NCBI GenBank assembly: GCA_009377795.1
Contig: WHTJ01000009.1
Coordinates: forward strand, 1-64,000
DNA from: Propionibacteriales bacterium
GTDB lineage: Bacteria; Actinomycetota; Actinomycetes; Propionibacteriales; Nocardioidaceae
Length of the DNA: 64,000 nt
Reading direction: 5' to 3'
Shown here in pieces: positions 15,448 to 24,435 of this stretch (position 1 is the stretch's first letter; each line of letters begins with the position of its first letter). A model generated the notes under the pieces. The model saw only the letters and a list, made by a program, of their open reading frames with translations. It was not told the DNA's origin and did not search any database. The position numbers and the translations under genes are program-made.

Positions 15448-16628
15448 GTTTCGTCAAGAAGCGCGGGAAGTCCTGGCGCGCTCGCTATCGAGGGCCTGAT
15501 GGACGAGAGCGAAGCAAGTCTTTCGGTAAGAAGATCGAGGCCGAGCGATGGCTTGCACGGCAGGAAACACTGATGGCGTCGGGCGACTGGACCGACCCGG
15601 CCTTGGGCCGGGTGCCATTCGGCTCCTACGCCCAGGACTGGCTGAACGGTCGATCTGACCTCAAGCCGAAGACGAGGTTCCAGTACCAGTACATGCTCGA
15701 CCGTTACGTCGTCCCAACCTGGGGCAACGTACAGCTGGCGAAGATCACCTTTGAGGGAGTCTCACGGTGGGTTACCCAGCTCGTCGAGTCGGGAACCGGG
15801 CCTTCGGCTGTGCGGCAGTCGGTGTTCGTGTTGTCCGCCGCCCTGGACCATGCGGTACGGGCTCGACGGATCAGAGCGAATCCGGCGCGCGGCATTGGTC
15901 TGCCGAAAGCCCCACGCCGGGACTACGTGATCCTGTCCCACGGCCAGGTGAGACAGCTGGCCGCCGAGGCTGACGGTCTGCGCACGGAGGAGACAAAGGG
16001 CCAGAGTCGCGACGGGCTGGTGATCACCTTCCTCGCCTACACCGGGCTCCGGTGGGGTGAGATGATCGCTCTCCGGGCTCGGGACATTGACCTGAACCGA
16101 CGCCGGGTCGACGTTCGGCGGGCGTTCAGCGATGTGGGCGGTCGGCTCGACCTGGGAATGCCCAAGTCGTCGCGATCGCTTCGCACGGTGCCGCTGCCCG
16201 CATTCCTTGCGGCCGCGCTCAGGGAGCACCTGGAGGGCAAGGACGCGACCGCGCTGGTGTTCACGACTCCGAGCGGTACTCCACTCCGGCAGGCAAACTG
16301 GCGGCGCACGGTCTTCGTCCCGGCGTGCGAGCGGGCGAAGGTTCCCGAGGGGTTCCGAATGCACGACCTCCGGCACACCGCGGCGTCGCTGATGATCCAG
16401 GCCGGATACCCGCCGAAGGGGATTCAGGAGATCCTCGGACACGCCAGCATCACGACCACGCTCGACCTCTACGGTCACCTGTTCCCGGGTGATCTGGACC
16501 GGTGGGTGGACCAGCTGGACGCCGCTGCGGAGCAGTCTCGTACGCAGTCGCGTGCGGCCAAATTGCGGCCAGTCGATGACGAAGACCCCGGCGATGGTAG
16601 CGCCGGGGTCTCCGAAACCGGGTCCTGA
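15444..16628 (+). CDS. int: Site-specific tyrosine integrase
   Basis: 394 residues: N-terminal AP2-like arm-binding domain (FVKKRGKSWRARYRGPDGRER), SAM-like core-binding domain (residues about 65-150), and catalytic domain with Arg in TGLRWGEM near 202, HDLRHTAA near 306, LGHAS near 331 and nucleophile Tyr in DLYGHLF near 342. All catalytic residues are present. It reads toward the attachment repeat, which begins 15 bases after the stop. The target is the 3' part of tRNA-Arg(ACG). Confidence 0.96.
   Translation: MSFVKKRGKSWRARYRGPDGRERSKSFGKKIEAERWLARQETLMASGDWTDPALGRVPFGSYAQDWLNGRSDLKPKTRFQYQYMLDRYVVPTWGNVQLAKITFEGVSRWVTQLVESGTGPSAVRQSVFVLSAALDHAVRARRIRANPARGIGLPKAPRRDYVILSHGQVRQLAAEADGLRTEETKGQSRDGLVITFLAYTGLRWGEMIALRARDIDLNRRRVDVRRAFSDVGGRLDLGMPKSSRSLRTVPLPAFLAAALREHLEGKDATALVFTTPSGTPLRQANWRRTVFVPACERAKVPEGFRMHDLRHTAASLMIQAGYPPKGIQEILGHASITTTLDLYGHLFPGDLDRWVDQLDAAAEQSRTQSRAAKLRPVDDEDPGDGSAGVSETGS
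16584..16610. terminator. Hairpin within the 3' end of int
   Basis: A 10-bp perfect GC stem (16584-16593 with 16601-16610) and seven-base loop inside the last codons of the integrase. It may end the element's rightward operon before it runs antisense into the tRNA gene. Confidence 0.5.
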
Positions 16629-16642
16629 CCTGGGGTTTTGTG

Positions 16643-16687
16643 TGGCGCGCTCGGAGGGATTCGAACCCCCAACCTTTTGATCCGTAG
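16643..16687. repeat. attR: 45-bp direct repeat inside tRNA-Arg
   Basis: Identical to 4887-4931. It starts at the encoded CCA end of the tRNA and stops at the first base of the anticodon loop, so strand exchange most likely takes place in or near the anticodon region, as is usual for tyrosine integrases using tRNA genes. The repeat restores a full tRNA on this side. Confidence 0.93.
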
Positions 16688-16718
16688 TCAAATGCTCTAT
16701 CCGTTGAGCTACGAGCGC
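16643..16718 (-). tRNA. tRNA-Arg (anticodon ACG)
   Basis: A 76-nt cloverleaf on the minus strand: acceptor GCGCTCG pairs with CGAGCGC, discriminator G, encoded CCA; D arm GCTC...GAGC; anticodon arm TTTGA/TCAAA around CTACGGA with anticodon ACG at 16683-16685; T arm GGGGG TTCGAAT CCCTC with one mismatch. It reads CGN arginine codons after A34-to-I editing. The gene is intact because the element supplied its 3' end. Confidence 0.96.
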
Positions 16719-16970
16719 TGGGCAGGCCAGGGACTGCCGGCCGACGCCAGAGTTTAGCGTGCCCGACCGGGCCGCCCGAAATCGACTGAATCCACTCGCC
16801 CGGCCGCCAAGCCGTCGCTCGCCGGGCCGCTGGGCCGCCACCTCGATCCGTGCAGGCCGGCCCCGCTCCTGATCACGCGCAGTGAAGTCGAGGCAACCAT
16901 TCATCCACACGGCGCGTCTAACGATCAGTCGGGCCGGTATTCGACCGGTCCGTTTGCTGGGGAGGTCTGC

Positions 16971-18806
16971 ATGTCAGGTACGACTTTGGGACGCCGATCA
17001 TGGAGTCGGCGTACCCGCACACGCACCACGCTGATAGCGGCATCCGCCGGTGCGTTGGTTGCGACCATGATATCCGGCGCCGCCTCGGGGACAGCCGCCG
17101 AACCAGCCGCAGCCGCCGCACCGACCGCAGCCGCCGAGGACCCGTGCCCGGAGCCGTTCCCGCTCGCCGCGGTCACCGAGGGAATGCCGGTCACCGGACT
17201 CACCGTCAGCCACGGTAGGGAGCCGGATGAGATCACCGGCGAGATCGTGAACGTCCTCGAGGACGGCATCGCGCCCGGTGTGGACATGATCGTCGCGCGA
17301 ATGGCGGGTTCCGAGATCACCGACCCGGAGACCGGCAAGCCCTGGCGCGGAATCTGGGCCGGCATGTCCGGATCACCGGTGTACGCTCCGGACGGCCGGC
17401 TCATCGGCGCCGTGTCGTACGGATTCTCGTACAGCCCGAGCGACTACGCGGGCATCACGCCGGCCGAGGAGATGTACAACGTCCGCAACTACGCATCGGG
17501 CGTCCAGGCCAAGCGCACGGTGAAGGTACCGGCGAAGACCGCCAACCAGATGGAGGCCGAGGGCGGGGTTTCGGAGCGGCAGATTGACTCCGGCTTCCAC
17601 CGGTTGCAGGTGCCGATCGCCGTTTCAGGGGTCTCAGAGCGACGACTCCACCGGACCGCGAAGAAGGCGGATCACCCGACCAGGCGCCTCGTGGCCGGAC
17701 CCGGCGCGAGGGCGAGCGAGGAGCCCATCCCGGTCACTGCCGGCGGCAACCTGGCCGCTTCGCTGTCGTTCGGCGACTACTCCCAGGTCGGTACAGGTAC
17801 AGCCACCGCCGTGTGCGACAACGGCACCCTCGGGTTCGGTCATCCGATGCTGTTCGGCGGCAAGAGCACGATGAGCATGCACGGCGCGCACGCCCTGTTC
17901 ATCGAGACCGACCAGTTCGACGGGTCGTACAAGATCGCCAACCCGGGCGCGCCGATCGGCCAGATCACCGAGGACCGGCTGGCGGCAATCCTCGGCGTCG
18001 AGGGCCAGACGCCGAAGGCCACCATGTACAACTCGAACATCTCAGCCACCAACGGCAAACAGCGGGACGGGAGCACGACGCTCACGCAGAAGTTCTTCCC
18101 GGACGACATCGCCTGGGTCGGCGCGATGCACTTCCTGGTCAACGCGGACTCGGTGTTCGACCAGATCGGCGGGGGCACCGGCGAAGTGAACTGGACGGTC
18201 GAGCTCGATCGGGCCAACGGATCGACGGTCACCTACAGGGGTGGCGACGTCTTCGCCAGCCCAGGTGACCTCACCTTCACGGCGCTGTGGGATCTGTACG
18301 ACGACCTGTACCGGATCGACACCAACAGGTTCGAGAAGGTCACGGTCACCAACGTGACGGAGCGGGCCAGCCTCGATGACGAGTTCCACGCCTACCGGCT
18401 CGGGGTAGTCCAGCGTCGATCAGGCGGCGAGTGGAGGAACCTCAAGCCCGGCAGCGTGATCAGGGCCAAGGCCGGCTCGAAGCTCGTCCTCCGGACGCGG
18501 CTCCTCCCCCGCAATGACAGCGCCGGCTCGGCGACGTGGAGGCGGCTCGTGGTCCCGGTCGGCTCGGCACTCGCCGGACGATCCGGCCCGCTCGTGGTCA
18601 GCGGAGGCGCCTCGACCTTCAACCCGGGAAAGGTGAGCTCCCTTCCGCAGCTGCTCAACAAGATGCGCAGGGATCCCGCCAACGACCGGGTGTTCGCGAA
18701 GCTGCGGATCAACCGTCCCAACCGCAACTTCATCAGGCGGGACAACGCTCCGGCGCCGTCGCACACGCAGGGGTCGAAGTGGTTCCACGTGCGGGTCAGG
18801 AGCTGA
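16971..18806 (+). CDS. SpoIVB/S55-domain serine peptidase, secreted or membrane-anchored
   Basis: 611 residues. An N-terminal basic stretch and hydrophobic segment (TLIAASAGALVATMISGAAS) plus an alanine-rich tail look like a signal peptide. The S55 domain follows: PVTGLTVSHGREPDEI near residue 70, the serine-nucleophile box GMSGSPVYAPDGRLIGAVSY near 130-150, and the VGTGTATAVCDNGTLGFGHPMLFGG region near 268. S55 peptidases include SpoIVB, which signals during sporulation in Bacillus; actinobacterial homologues are extracytoplasmic and uncharacterised. The C-terminal 200 residues are beta-rich. GGGGAGG lies before the ATG. Monocistronic. Confidence 0.85.
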   Translation: MSGTTLGRRSWSRRTRTRTTLIAASAGALVATMISGAASGTAAEPAAAAAPTAAAEDPCPEPFPLAAVTEGMPVTGLTVSHGREPDEITGEIVNVLEDGIAPGVDMIVARMAGSEITDPETGKPWRGIWAGMSGSPVYAPDGRLIGAVSYGFSYSPSDYAGITPAEEMYNVRNYASGVQAKRTVKVPAKTANQMEAEGGVSERQIDSGFHRLQVPIAVSGVSERRLHRTAKKADHPTRRLVAGPGARASEEPIPVTAGGNLAASLSFGDYSQVGTGTATAVCDNGTLGFGHPMLFGGKSTMSMHGAHALFIETDQFDGSYKIANPGAPIGQITEDRLAAILGVEGQTPKATMYNSNISATNGKQRDGSTTLTQKFFPDDIAWVGAMHFLVNADSVFDQIGGGTGEVNWTVELDRANGSTVTYRGGDVFASPGDLTFTALWDLYDDLYRIDTNRFEKVTVTNVTERASLDDEFHAYRLGVVQRRSGGEWRNLKPGSVIRAKAGSKLVLRTRLLPRNDSAGSATWRRLVVPVGSALAGRSGPLVVSGGASTFNPGKVSSLPQLLNKMRRDPANDRVFAKLRINRPNRNFIRRDNAPAPSHTQGSKWFHVRVRS

Positions 18807-19108
18807 CCTCGCAAGTCCGCCAGATCTCTCGCTGATCCGCGTCCTGATGGGGCGGCCGGGCTCGGGCCCGCGTCCGTCCCATCGGGAACGACTTGGGCCG
18901 AAAAATCCTGTCTTCCATGCGGTTACGGCCTCACCACGATCAGTGCCGGAACTGACCCCGGTTGTGACCGGGCAGCCTGCACATCGTACGGTTAGCCAAT
19001 CACGGCCGCAGTGACGCGGACGCGAACTCCACACATCACCACCGGCAGATAGCCGGTGGGCGGCACCGAGCCACGGTGTCGCGATGCGCGAGAGGGATTT
19101 GGTTGGCA
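18807..19108. other. Intergenic region between S55 peptidase and PEP carboxykinase
   Basis: 302 bases without a gene. A hairpin at 18846-18883 probably ends the upstream transcript. The remainder should hold the carboxykinase promoter and a long 5' leader. I see no clear riboswitch or operator. Confidence 0.5.
18846..18883. terminator. Hairpin after the S55 peptidase gene
   Basis: Ten-base arms GATGGGGCGG and CCGTCCCATC pair with one G-T, enclosing a second GC-rich stem. It begins 40 bases past the stop. Confidence 0.5.
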
Positions 19109-20977
19109 ATGACAGCCGAGACAGCGTCACCAGCTCACGACACGTCCGACAAGCCCGGCGCGGAATCTCCACCCACTTCGCACACCGGCATCCTGTCCTG
19201 GGTCGAGGAGGTCGCGGAGCTCACCCAGCCCGATCGCATCCATTGGTGCGACGGTTCGGACGCCGAGTGGGAGCGACTCACCGACCAGCTCGTAGCCGCG
19301 GGCACCTTCGTCCGGCTCGACCCGGACAAGAAGCCCAACTCCTTCTGGTGCGCCTCCGACCCCACGGACGTCGCCCGAGTCGAGGACCGTACGTTCATCT
19401 GCTCCCGTGACGAGTCCGACGCCGGTCCGACCAACAACTGGGTGGATCCGGACGAGATGAAGGCCACCCTCACCGACCTCTACCGCGGGTCGATGCGGGG
19501 ACGGACCATGTACGTCATCCCCTTCGTCATGGGTCACGTCGAGTCCGAAAACCCCATGTTCGGCGTGGAAATCACCGACTCGGCGTACGTCGTCGCGTCC
19601 ATGCGCGTGATGGCCCGCATGGGCTCGCACGTCCTCCGCCGTATGGAGGAGCTGGACTCCGCCGGAGAAGAACTACGCTGGGTTCCCGCGTTGCACTCCG
19701 TCGGCGCTCCGCTCGAGCCCGGCGAGCAAGACGTCGCGTGGCCGTGCAACGAGACGAAGTACATCGTGCAGTTCCCCGAAGAGCGGATGATCTGGAGCTA
19801 CGGTTCCGGGTATGGCGGCAACGCCCTCCTCGGCAAGAAGTGCTACGCGCTCCGCATCGCCTCGGTCATGGCGCGGGACGAAGGCTGGCTCGCGGAGCAC
19901 ATGCTGATCCTCAAGCTGACGTCACCGGAGAACAAGGTCTACTACGTCGCCGCCGCCTTCCCGAGCGCGTGCGGCAAGACCAACCTCGCCATGCTCGAGC
20001 CCACCATCCCCGGCTGGAAGGTCGAGACGCTCGGCGACGACATCGCCTGGATGCGGATCGGTGCGGACGGCCGGCTCTACGCGGTCAACCCCGAGTACGG
20101 GCTCTTCGGAGTCGCTCCGGGCACCGGCTGGCACACCAACCCCAACGCGATGCGCACGGTCGCCAAGGGCAACTCGGTCTTCACCAACGTCGCCCTGACC
20201 GATGACGGCGACATCTGGTGGGAGGGCATGACCGAGGAGCCGCCGGCCCATCTGACGGATTGGAAGGGCCGCGACTGGACGCCGGACTCGGATGAGGTTT
20301 CTTCCCACCCCAACAGCAGATTCTGCACCCCGATCACGCAGTGCCCGATCCTCGCTCCGGAGTACGACGACCCGCAGGGCGTACCCATCGACGCGATCCT
20401 CTTCGGCGGTCGCCGCCAGACCACGATCCCACTCGTGACCGAGGCCCGCGATTGGGTGCACGGCACGTTCATGGGTGCGACGCTGTCGTCCGAGACCACG
20501 GCCGCCGCCACCGGTGCGGTGGGCGTCGTACGCCGGGACCCGATGGCGATGCTGCCCTTCATCGGCTACAACGGCGGCGACTACTTCAACCACTGGATCA
20601 CGGTCGGCAAGGAGAACGACTCCGCCAAACTCCCCCGGATCTTCTACGTGAACTGGTTCCGGCGTGGTGAGGACGGCCGCTTCCTCTGGCCGGGGTTCGG
20701 CGAGAACAGCCGCGTGCTGAAGTGGGTCGTCGAACGCATCGAGGGCAACGCCGGTGCTGTCGAGACCCCGATCGGGCACGTGCCCACCGCGGACGCCCTG
20801 GACCTCGACGGGCTCGACGTCGACGAGGCCGACATCGCGGCCGCGCTCCGCGTCGACCCGGAGGAGTGGAAGGACGAGATCCCGCAGATCAGCGAGTGGT
20901 TCGAGAAGTTCGGCGACAAGCTTCCCGCCGTACTCTGGACCGAGCTCGACGGCCTGCGCGCGCGGCTCGACGCCTAG
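19109..20977 (+). CDS. pckG: Phosphoenolpyruvate carboxykinase (GTP)
   Basis: 622 residues, the size of the GTP-dependent class. It converts oxaloacetate plus GTP to phosphoenolpyruvate, CO2 and GDP, the entry of gluconeogenesis from C4 acids. The GTP-PEPCK P-loop with the reactive cysteine, [13 protein letters not shown], lies near residues 283-295; [12 protein letters not shown] near 235 and [12 protein letters not shown] near 432 are further family signatures. ATG 19109 is preferred over an in-frame upstream GTG, with AGAGG upstream. It fits the organic-acid catabolism elsewhere in the window. A bidirectional terminator follows at 21085. Confidence 0.97.
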   Translation: MTAETASPAHDTSDKPGAESPPTSHTGILSWVEEVAELTQPDRIHWCDGSDAEWERLTDQLVAAGTFVRLDPDKKPNSFWCASDPTDVARVEDRTFICSRDESDAGPTNNWVDPDEMKATLTDLYRGSMRGRTMYVIPFVMGHVESENPMFGVEITDSAYVVASMRVMARMGSHVLRRMEELDSAGEELRWVPALHSVGAPLEPGEQDVAWPCNETKYIVQFPEERMIWSYGSGYGGNALLGKKCYALRIASVMARDEGWLAEHMLILKLTSPENKVYYVAAAFPSACGKTNLAMLEPTIPGWKVETLGDDIAWMRIGADGRLYAVNPEYGLFGVAPGTGWHTNPNAMRTVAKGNSVFTNVALTDDGDIWWEGMTEEPPAHLTDWKGRDWTPDSDEVSSHPNSRFCTPITQCPILAPEYDDPQGVPIDAILFGGRRQTTIPLVTEARDWVHGTFMGATLSSETTAAATGAVGVVRRDPMAMLPFIGYNGGDYFNHWITVGKENDSAKLPRIFYVNWFRRGEDGRFLWPGFGENSRVLKWVVERIEGNAGAVETPIGHVPTADALDLDGLDVDEADIAAALRVDPEEWKDEIPQISEWFEKFGDKLPAVLWTELDGLRARLDA

Positions 20978-21004
20978 TTCTGTTTGATGGACCGCGCCGT
21001 CGCG

Positions 21005-21072
21005 AGCGGCCGGTGTTGCGTGGCGCGAAATGGTCGTGATTTCGCAAATTCGGCAGCCAGAACGCGCCACGC
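21005..21072. repeat. 68-bp dispersed palindromic repeat, copy 1
   Basis: Matches 22493-22560 at 65 of 68 positions, same orientation. It contains terminal inverted arms (GTTGCGTGGCGCG at 21015-21027 and its complement at 21063-21075) and an inner GAAAT/ATTTC pair. A REP- or MITE-like unit lying between pckG and the M14 gene. Confidence 0.8.
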
Positions 21073-21084
21073 AACGGGCGACGT

Positions 21085-21132
21085 TTCTCCCAATCCCCGG
21101 CCGTAGCGAGCGGGGGTCGGGGATTGGGAGAA
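21085..21132. terminator. Bidirectional terminator between pckG and the M14 gene
   Basis: A 14-bp perfect stem (21085-21098 with 21119-21132) between the stops of two convergent genes. Confidence 0.8.
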
Positions 21133-21136
21133 CGGC

Positions 21137-22363
21137 CTAATCCGTCGACCCCTGGTCCCAGCCGTAGTCGGGATAGTCGAAGAAGTCGTCGCCGTTCAAC
21201 GTGTCGACCTCACCGGTGGCCATAGCGTCGAGCATCGACTCAACCCCGGTCTGCACGCTCTCGGTCAGCATGCCCTTCATCTTCTGACCGAAGTTGTGCG
21301 ACTGACCACGGACCTCGAAGAGCACGCTGGCCGTGCCGTTCAGCCCGAACGCCGAACGGGCCTGACCGGCGAACTCCCGCGCGTCGGGGTGGAAGTAACG
21401 ACCGACCGCGGCGATCGGCGACTGGGATCCGTAGTGGTCCTTGATGCCGTCGGCGATGGCCAGCGAGTAGCGACGCGACTTGTCTTGGTCTAGCAGCGGC
21501 CACTCGTCCTGGTAGGCGGCGCCGTCGTTCGGGCCCAACGGCGGGTAGTCCAGGGCGAGCGAGATCAGCCTGCCGTCCTGGTCACCGCCGGTCTGCCAGT
21601 TGCACGCACCCATGTGGTGCAGGTCCACGAACGCGTCGACCCCGCCGAACTCGTTCCGCAGGTCGACGTAGACATCCCGGATGGCCTGCGACTCGGGCGA
21701 GAGGTAGAACCCGGCGTCCACCTGCCTCCCCGGCAGGTCCTCCGGCCGCGGCTCGTAGCCGAGGTCGGCGTTGAAGTCCCGGTTGAGGTCGAAGCCGGGA
21801 AGGTCGATGCCGAGGTTCCTCGGCCGGTGGTACCACGCGGGATCGGTGCCCTCGAGCTGCGGATGCCGCGTGATGACCTCGTCCCAGGAGATCACGTTGG
21901 TACGGCGGTTCAGCTCGCCGCCGTCGGGGTTGACCATGGGCATGGCTACCAAGGTGACCTCCTCCAGGACGCGGCGGGTCGCCGGGTCGTTGCTGGAGGC
22001 GAGCGTGCGCAGGATGCCCAGCAGGGCCTCAGTGCCGGTGCGCTCGTTGCCGTGGATCGCGCTCTGCACCAGGGCAATGCGGTCACCGGTGCCGACCCGG
22101 GCGGCGTAGACGTCACGGCCGAGCTCGGTCTCGCCCACCACCTCCACGTCGACGCGACCGTTGCTGTTGCGCGCGATCCGCTGCAGTTTCGGTCCGAGCT
22201 CGTCGTACGTCGTCCACCCGATGAACTGCGGATCCTCGAACGTCTTGCAGGTGCCCTCCGCGGGATCCGCGGCGACCGGTGACGCGGCTAACGCGCTCAC
22301 CACAAGGGCCCCGGCAGCGGCGGATCCGAGCACAGCCTTGGTACGACAGGGAAGACGGGTCAC
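21137..22363 (-). CDS. Secreted M14-family zinc carboxypeptidase
   Basis: 408 residues from a GTG at 22363, chosen for the GGAGG five bases upstream and the signal peptide it opens (TRLPCRTKAVLG then AAAGALVVSALAASPVAA, cleavage near ADPAEG). Zinc ligands of the M14 fold are visible: HGNER (His-x-x-Glu) near residue 101 and the third histidine in VDLHHMG near 248. A catalytic glutamate lies in LFEVRGQ near 350, and the arginine region NRDFNADLGYEPRPED fits substrate binding. Likely an exported carboxypeptidase or peptidoglycan-peptide amidohydrolase. Substrate not predictable. Flanked on both sides by the 68-bp repeat. Confidence 0.9.
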   Translation of the reverse strand: MTRLPCRTKAVLGSAAAGALVVSALAASPVAADPAEGTCKTFEDPQFIGWTTYDELGPKLQRIARNSNGRVDVEVVGETELGRDVYAARVGTGDRIALVQSAIHGNERTGTEALLGILRTLASSNDPATRRVLEEVTLVAMPMVNPDGGELNRRTNVISWDEVITRHPQLEGTDPAWYHRPRNLGIDLPGFDLNRDFNADLGYEPRPEDLPGRQVDAGFYLSPESQAIRDVYVDLRNEFGGVDAFVDLHHMGACNWQTGGDQDGRLISLALDYPPLGPNDGAAYQDEWPLLDQDKSRRYSLAIADGIKDHYGSQSPIAAVGRYFHPDAREFAGQARSAFGLNGTASVLFEVRGQSHNFGQKMKGMLTESVQTGVESMLDAMATGEVDTLNGDDFFDYPDYGWDQGSTD

Positions 22364-22492
22364 GTGAACCTCCTCGCTCGTACGAGCTGGAATGAGCGGA
22401 TGTCCCCGGACCCGGTATGCTGCATACATTACCCTGCGTGCTTAATTGAGTGCAAGGAGACACCACCACGCGGGACTCGCATTGGTGACGGC

Positions 22493-22560
22493 AGCGGCCG
22501 GTCTTGCGTGGCGCGAAGTGGTGGTGATTTCGCAAATTCGGCAGCCAGAACGCGCCACGC
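22493..22560. repeat. 68-bp dispersed palindromic repeat, copy 2
   Basis: Three mismatches to the copy at 21005-21072. It lies upstream of the M14 gene and downstream of the HAD gene. One outer arm is one base shorter here because of a G-to-C change, while the GCGTGGCGCG core arm and its partner are kept. Confidence 0.8.
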
Positions 22561-22584
22561 CGTCGCCGCGGCCTGCAACCGTGA

Positions 22585-23268
22585 CTACGGCGACCCACCC
22601 TCAGGGAGTGCGAGGAGTCCCTCGACGACGGCGACGAGATCGTCTCCGGTCACGTCGGCCGGCGAGTAGATATCCGGGAAACGCTTCTCCAGCCGGCTGA
22701 CCCAGCCGGTGACCAGGCCCGCGTGGTGAGCTCCGTGCGTGTCCCAGCTGTGGGCGGCGACCAGTGCGACCCGTTCCGGCGGTACGCCGCAGGTTCGTGC
22801 GGCATGAAGGTAGATGTCCGGTGCGGGCTTCCAGCGCTGGATGTCGTCCACCGACAGGACCCGCTGGACGTACGCGTCGACGCCCGCGCGACTCAACAAT
22901 GCGCTGGTGTTCTTGACCGATCCGTTGGTCAGGGTGATCACCTCGACGCCGGCGTCGTGGGCCAGCCGCATGGCCGGCTCGACATCAGGGTGCGGATCCA
23001 GCTCGGCGAAGCCGGCGACGATGTGGCGTACCGCATCGTCGGAGAGCGCGCCGCCGGTCACCGCGGCGAGGCCATGGGTGGCGATGTCAGGGAACGGGCG
23101 GTAGCCGCCGCTGGCGACGAGCACGAACGCGTCGCGGAGCAGGCGAGAGAACCACAGCTCCAGCACGTGGCCCGGCTGGCCGGCATCGATGATGCGCTGC
23201 CGCAAGGGTTCCAGGGGAAACAGCGTCTCGATCACGTCGAACGCGATCACCGATGGTCGGTTGACCAT
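22585..23268 (-). CDS. HAD-superfamily hydrolase (haloacid dehalogenase type II-like)
   Basis: 227 residues. The nucleophile motif FDVIETLF places Asp10 as the phosphoryl or alkyl acceptor. TLTNGS (motif II) is near residue 115, KPAPDIYLHA (motif III lysine) near 146, and a VAAHSWDTHGAHHAGL segment near 170 replaces the usual GDxxxD, as in type II haloacid dehalogenases (VAAHxWDxxGA). That pattern supports a dehalogenase-like rather than phosphatase branch. The true substrate is unknown. ATG at 23268 follows AAGGGAG. Confidence 0.85.
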   Translation of the reverse strand: MVNRPSVIAFDVIETLFPLEPLRQRIIDAGQPGHVLELWFSRLLRDAFVLVASGGYRPFPDIATHGLAAVTGGALSDDAVRHIVAGFAELDPHPDVEPAMRLAHDAGVEVITLTNGSVKNTSALLSRAGVDAYVQRVLSVDDIQRWKPAPDIYLHAARTCGVPPERVALVAAHSWDTHGAHHAGLVTGWVSRLEKRFPDIYSPADVTGDDLVAVVEGLLALPEGGSP

Positions 23269-23438
23269 GCCGAACTCCCTTCTGACGTCCGGTGAACGGG
23301 CGTGGGTGGGTGGTCAGTCAGCCGGCTGCTGGTTTGTCGCATGCGGCCTCCAATCGGACAGTCTCGAGCGACGCTAGGGCGGCGGTGTATCCGCGTTCGG
23401 TGACCCCGCACACAGAACGCCGCCCGAGGGCCGGGCGA

Positions 23439-23481
23439 AACGCGAGGCGGCGCCGACCGCCCGTCGGCGCCGCCTCGCGTT
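23439..23481. terminator. Long GC hairpin
   Basis: An 18-bp perfect stem (23439-23456 with 23464-23481), loop CCGCCCG, in the stretch 23269-23506, which has no gene. It could stop leftward transcription of the remnant or rightward read-through. Confidence 0.65.
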
Positions 23482-23506
23482 CTCTCAGTTCGATCCACTT
23501 CCGGGA

Positions 23507-23676
23507 TCAGTCTCCGGTGTACTCGAAGATGTAGAGCCCGAAGTCACGATCGCCGGCGTGCCACGCCGGGCGCGCTGCGGCTGACGGAGAGCCGGACGAC
23601 GGGCACGGGCGTGGTGATCTCGTCGTACGAACGTGCCGGCAAGCCGACGTACGGCGCGGTGGGCCTGGACACCTGA
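23507..23676. pseudogene. Two abutting gene-tail remnants
   Basis: On the minus strand, a frame ending at 23507 reads DRDFGLYIFEYTGD before its stop, a typical protein C-terminus with nothing family-like before it. On the plus strand, a frame ending at 23676 reads ALRLTESRTTGTGVVISSY then KPTYGAVGLDT and stops, also coding-like but without a start. Both look like tails of genes whose bodies were deleted. They adjoin at about 23565. The evidence is short and weak. Confidence 0.35.
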
Positions 23677-23694
23677 CCGCGACCGTCGCTTCCG

Positions 23695-24327
23695 TCACTT
23701 CGGCAGCTTGGGAGGTTTCGGGAGCGGCCCACCCGGCGCATGGTGGAGCGCCTCGAAGCCGGGCAGGGCGAGACCCTGCGGCCCGTAGAGCAGCGATGCA
23801 AGCGCCACGCTGCACCATGGCGCGAACGCGCCCACCAGACGCAGCGGTGCGGTGTCGTTGAAGTACAGCTCGAACCACCAGGATTCCGGGGCGGGCCGCA
23901 ACTCCACAACGCCGGAAAACCAGAAGACCACCCAGCCGCGGTAGTCGCAAAGGATGCGCCGATCCGTCATGACGGTGCGGGTGCTCCCGAGATGTTGCCA
24001 TTGCGGCGTGGCCTGCTCGTCCGCCCAACGCGCCCATGCCTTGTGCTCAGCACGCACCTGCCGGTTGTGCATGGCCCGGATGATCGCAGTCGGGCCAATG
24101 CCGAGCATGCCTATGCCGTGTTTTCGCTGCGGCCGCACGGGAATGGTCACGTTCTTTCCCACGCGGCGCTCGAATCCGAGCTCGGTCTCGACCAGTACCT
24201 GTTCATCCGGCTCCAGGCGTACGGTCGTCGGACCGGCCGTCGGGATCGCCCCGCCCTCGCTCAGCAGGGCGTACAGCCGACACGCGCGTTCCCAGCCGTC
24301 GGCAAAGATCGCCTTCCGGTCAGCCAC
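23695..24327 (-). CDS. Conserved-looking protein of unknown function (210 aa)
   Basis: Begins MADRKAIFADGWERACRLY, then a beta-rich middle (TTVRLEPDEQVLVETELGFER; RTVMTDRRILCDYRG) and a C-terminus with an aromatic segment (GWVVFWFSGVVELRPAPESWW) and a proline-rich tail. The VMTDRRILC pattern recalls bacterial PH-like domains, in which a TxxRlL strand precedes a final strand and helix; this is a guess from pattern only. No signal peptide. Monocistronic, upstream of the TtuC-like gene in the opposite sense of reading order. Confidence 0.6.
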   Translation of the reverse strand: MADRKAIFADGWERACRLYALLSEGGAIPTAGPTTVRLEPDEQVLVETELGFERRVGKNVTIPVRPQRKHGIGMLGIGPTAIIRAMHNRQVRAEHKAWARWADEQATPQWQHLGSTRTVMTDRRILCDYRGWVVFWFSGVVELRPAPESWWFELYFNDTAPLRLVGAFAPWCSVALASLLYGPQGLALPGFEALHHAPGGPLPKPPKLPK

Positions 24328-24435
24328 GGTTCACTCCCCGGTTGCGCCGAGTCGTGTGACGCCTCGCCGACTTCCGCCTGGTCATCGATCGACGTTATCA
24401 AGCCCGCGGTTCATCGCCGGCCGGGCGCGAACTCG

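Larger units (their letters stand above)
4887..16687. mobile_element. Integrated AICE (pSAM2-like integrative and conjugative element), about 11.8 kb
   Basis: The element is bounded by identical 45-bp direct repeats (4887-4931 and 16643-16687), the 3' part of tRNA-Arg(ACG). The gene order from the right end is integrase, excisionase, HUH replication initiator, FtsK-like translocase, a run of small transfer or spread genes, then, divergently, an XRE regulator and a NUDIX hydrolase, then cargo. This is the modular order of pSAM2-type AICEs, which excise, replicate by rolling circle and move double-stranded DNA through a single TraB-like translocase. All core modules look intact. The left 4 kb carries unrecognised genes and large inverted repeats; coding sequence at 5991-8471 is visibly less GC-rich than the core. 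Confidence 0.92.
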
